A stretch of DNA of 64,000 bases from Neorhizobium galegae bv. officinalis (GTDB taxonomy: Bacteria; Pseudomonadota; Alphaproteobacteria; Rhizobiales; Rhizobiaceae): positions 124,001-188,000 of the forward strand of contig CCRI01000006.1 in NCBI GenBank assembly GCA_000985875.1, in the 5' to 3' direction. A program made the translations under genes and the position numbers. Shown here one piece after another: positions 63,943-64,000 of the stretch (positions within the stretch are counted from its first letter, which is position 1; each line of letters starts with the position of its first letter). The notes beneath the pieces are model-generated. The model was not told the DNA's origin. It did not search any database and was given only the letters and a program-made list of their open reading frames with translations.

Positions 63943-64000
63943 GGTCTTTTGTCCGTCCTGTCCTGCTGCCAAGCCGTCGGTTCTAACGGGTTGCGAGGCG

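Overview
This is a 64 kb stretch of high-GC alphaproteobacterial chromosome, most probably from the Rhizobiaceae (Rhizobium/Agrobacterium group). The basis is the mix of families: a short DUF3563 protein, a TIGR02301-type secreted protein, a rhizobial-type pssA-psd pair, the gene order dnaB-alr-radA-cvpA-purF, the acpS-lepB-rnc-era block, and many intergenic palindromic elements resembling the RIME/ABC mosaic repeats of rhizobia. No rRNA, tRNA, CRISPR array, phage block or complete insertion sequence was seen.

Layout. 0-7.7 kb: a partial FAD oxidoreductase, a glutathione S-transferase and small proteins lead into acpS-lepB-rnc-era and recO, with a PAS-domain gene and a secreted-protein gene between era and recO. 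7.7-14.6 kb: three transporters surround a 1.9 kb AT-richer gene (10560-12428) for a protein with a CHAT/caspase-like protease domain. Next to it a divergent TetR-MFS pair has three copies of a 15-bp palindromic operator. 14.6-19.4 kb: a minus-strand operon, DUF2339 membrane protein, HD hydrolase, MOSC protein, GNAT. 19.9-24 kb: an NMT1/THI5-like ABC importer, then an Xre-RES toxin-antitoxin pair ending in a strong hairpin. 24-32 kb: MscS, the ygfZ-HD-phosphatase operon, secreted and small proteins, Nudix, a ParD-ParE pair, YnfA, an SRAP protein and a LysE-type exporter. 32-46.5 kb: psd-pssA, an AraC-SDR divergon with a palindromic candidate operator, an LLM flavin enzyme, an Atm1-type ABC exporter, LysM and LOG proteins, cupin, RarD, an isoaspartyl-methyltransferase-like protein and a pentapeptide-repeat protein. 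A repeat-rich patch at 39.9-40.5 kb carries the C-terminal stump of a GIY-YIG nuclease. 46.5-56.9 kb: rsgA, cimA, pip, three tandem overlapping GFA genes, a DUF559 protein, VOC, cysS and small genes. 57-64 kb: the minus-strand block dnaB, alr, radA, cvpA, purF.

Most of the window is housekeeping: phospholipid synthesis (pssA, psd), acyl-carrier activation (acpS), protein export (lepB), RNA and ribosome maturation (rnc, era, rsgA), DNA repair and replication (recO, radA, SRAP, dnaB), translation (cysS), purine, branched-chain amino acid and cell-wall precursor synthesis (purF, cimA, alr). The accessory layer is small but clear: the CHAT-like protease gene, two toxin-antitoxin pairs (one whose toxin seems to have lost a normal start codon), a nuclease remnant and about ten palindromic repeat clusters. 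The best candidate for an undescribed system is the solitary CHAT-like protein, which carries about 330 unrecognised N-terminal residues and has base composition unlike its neighbours.
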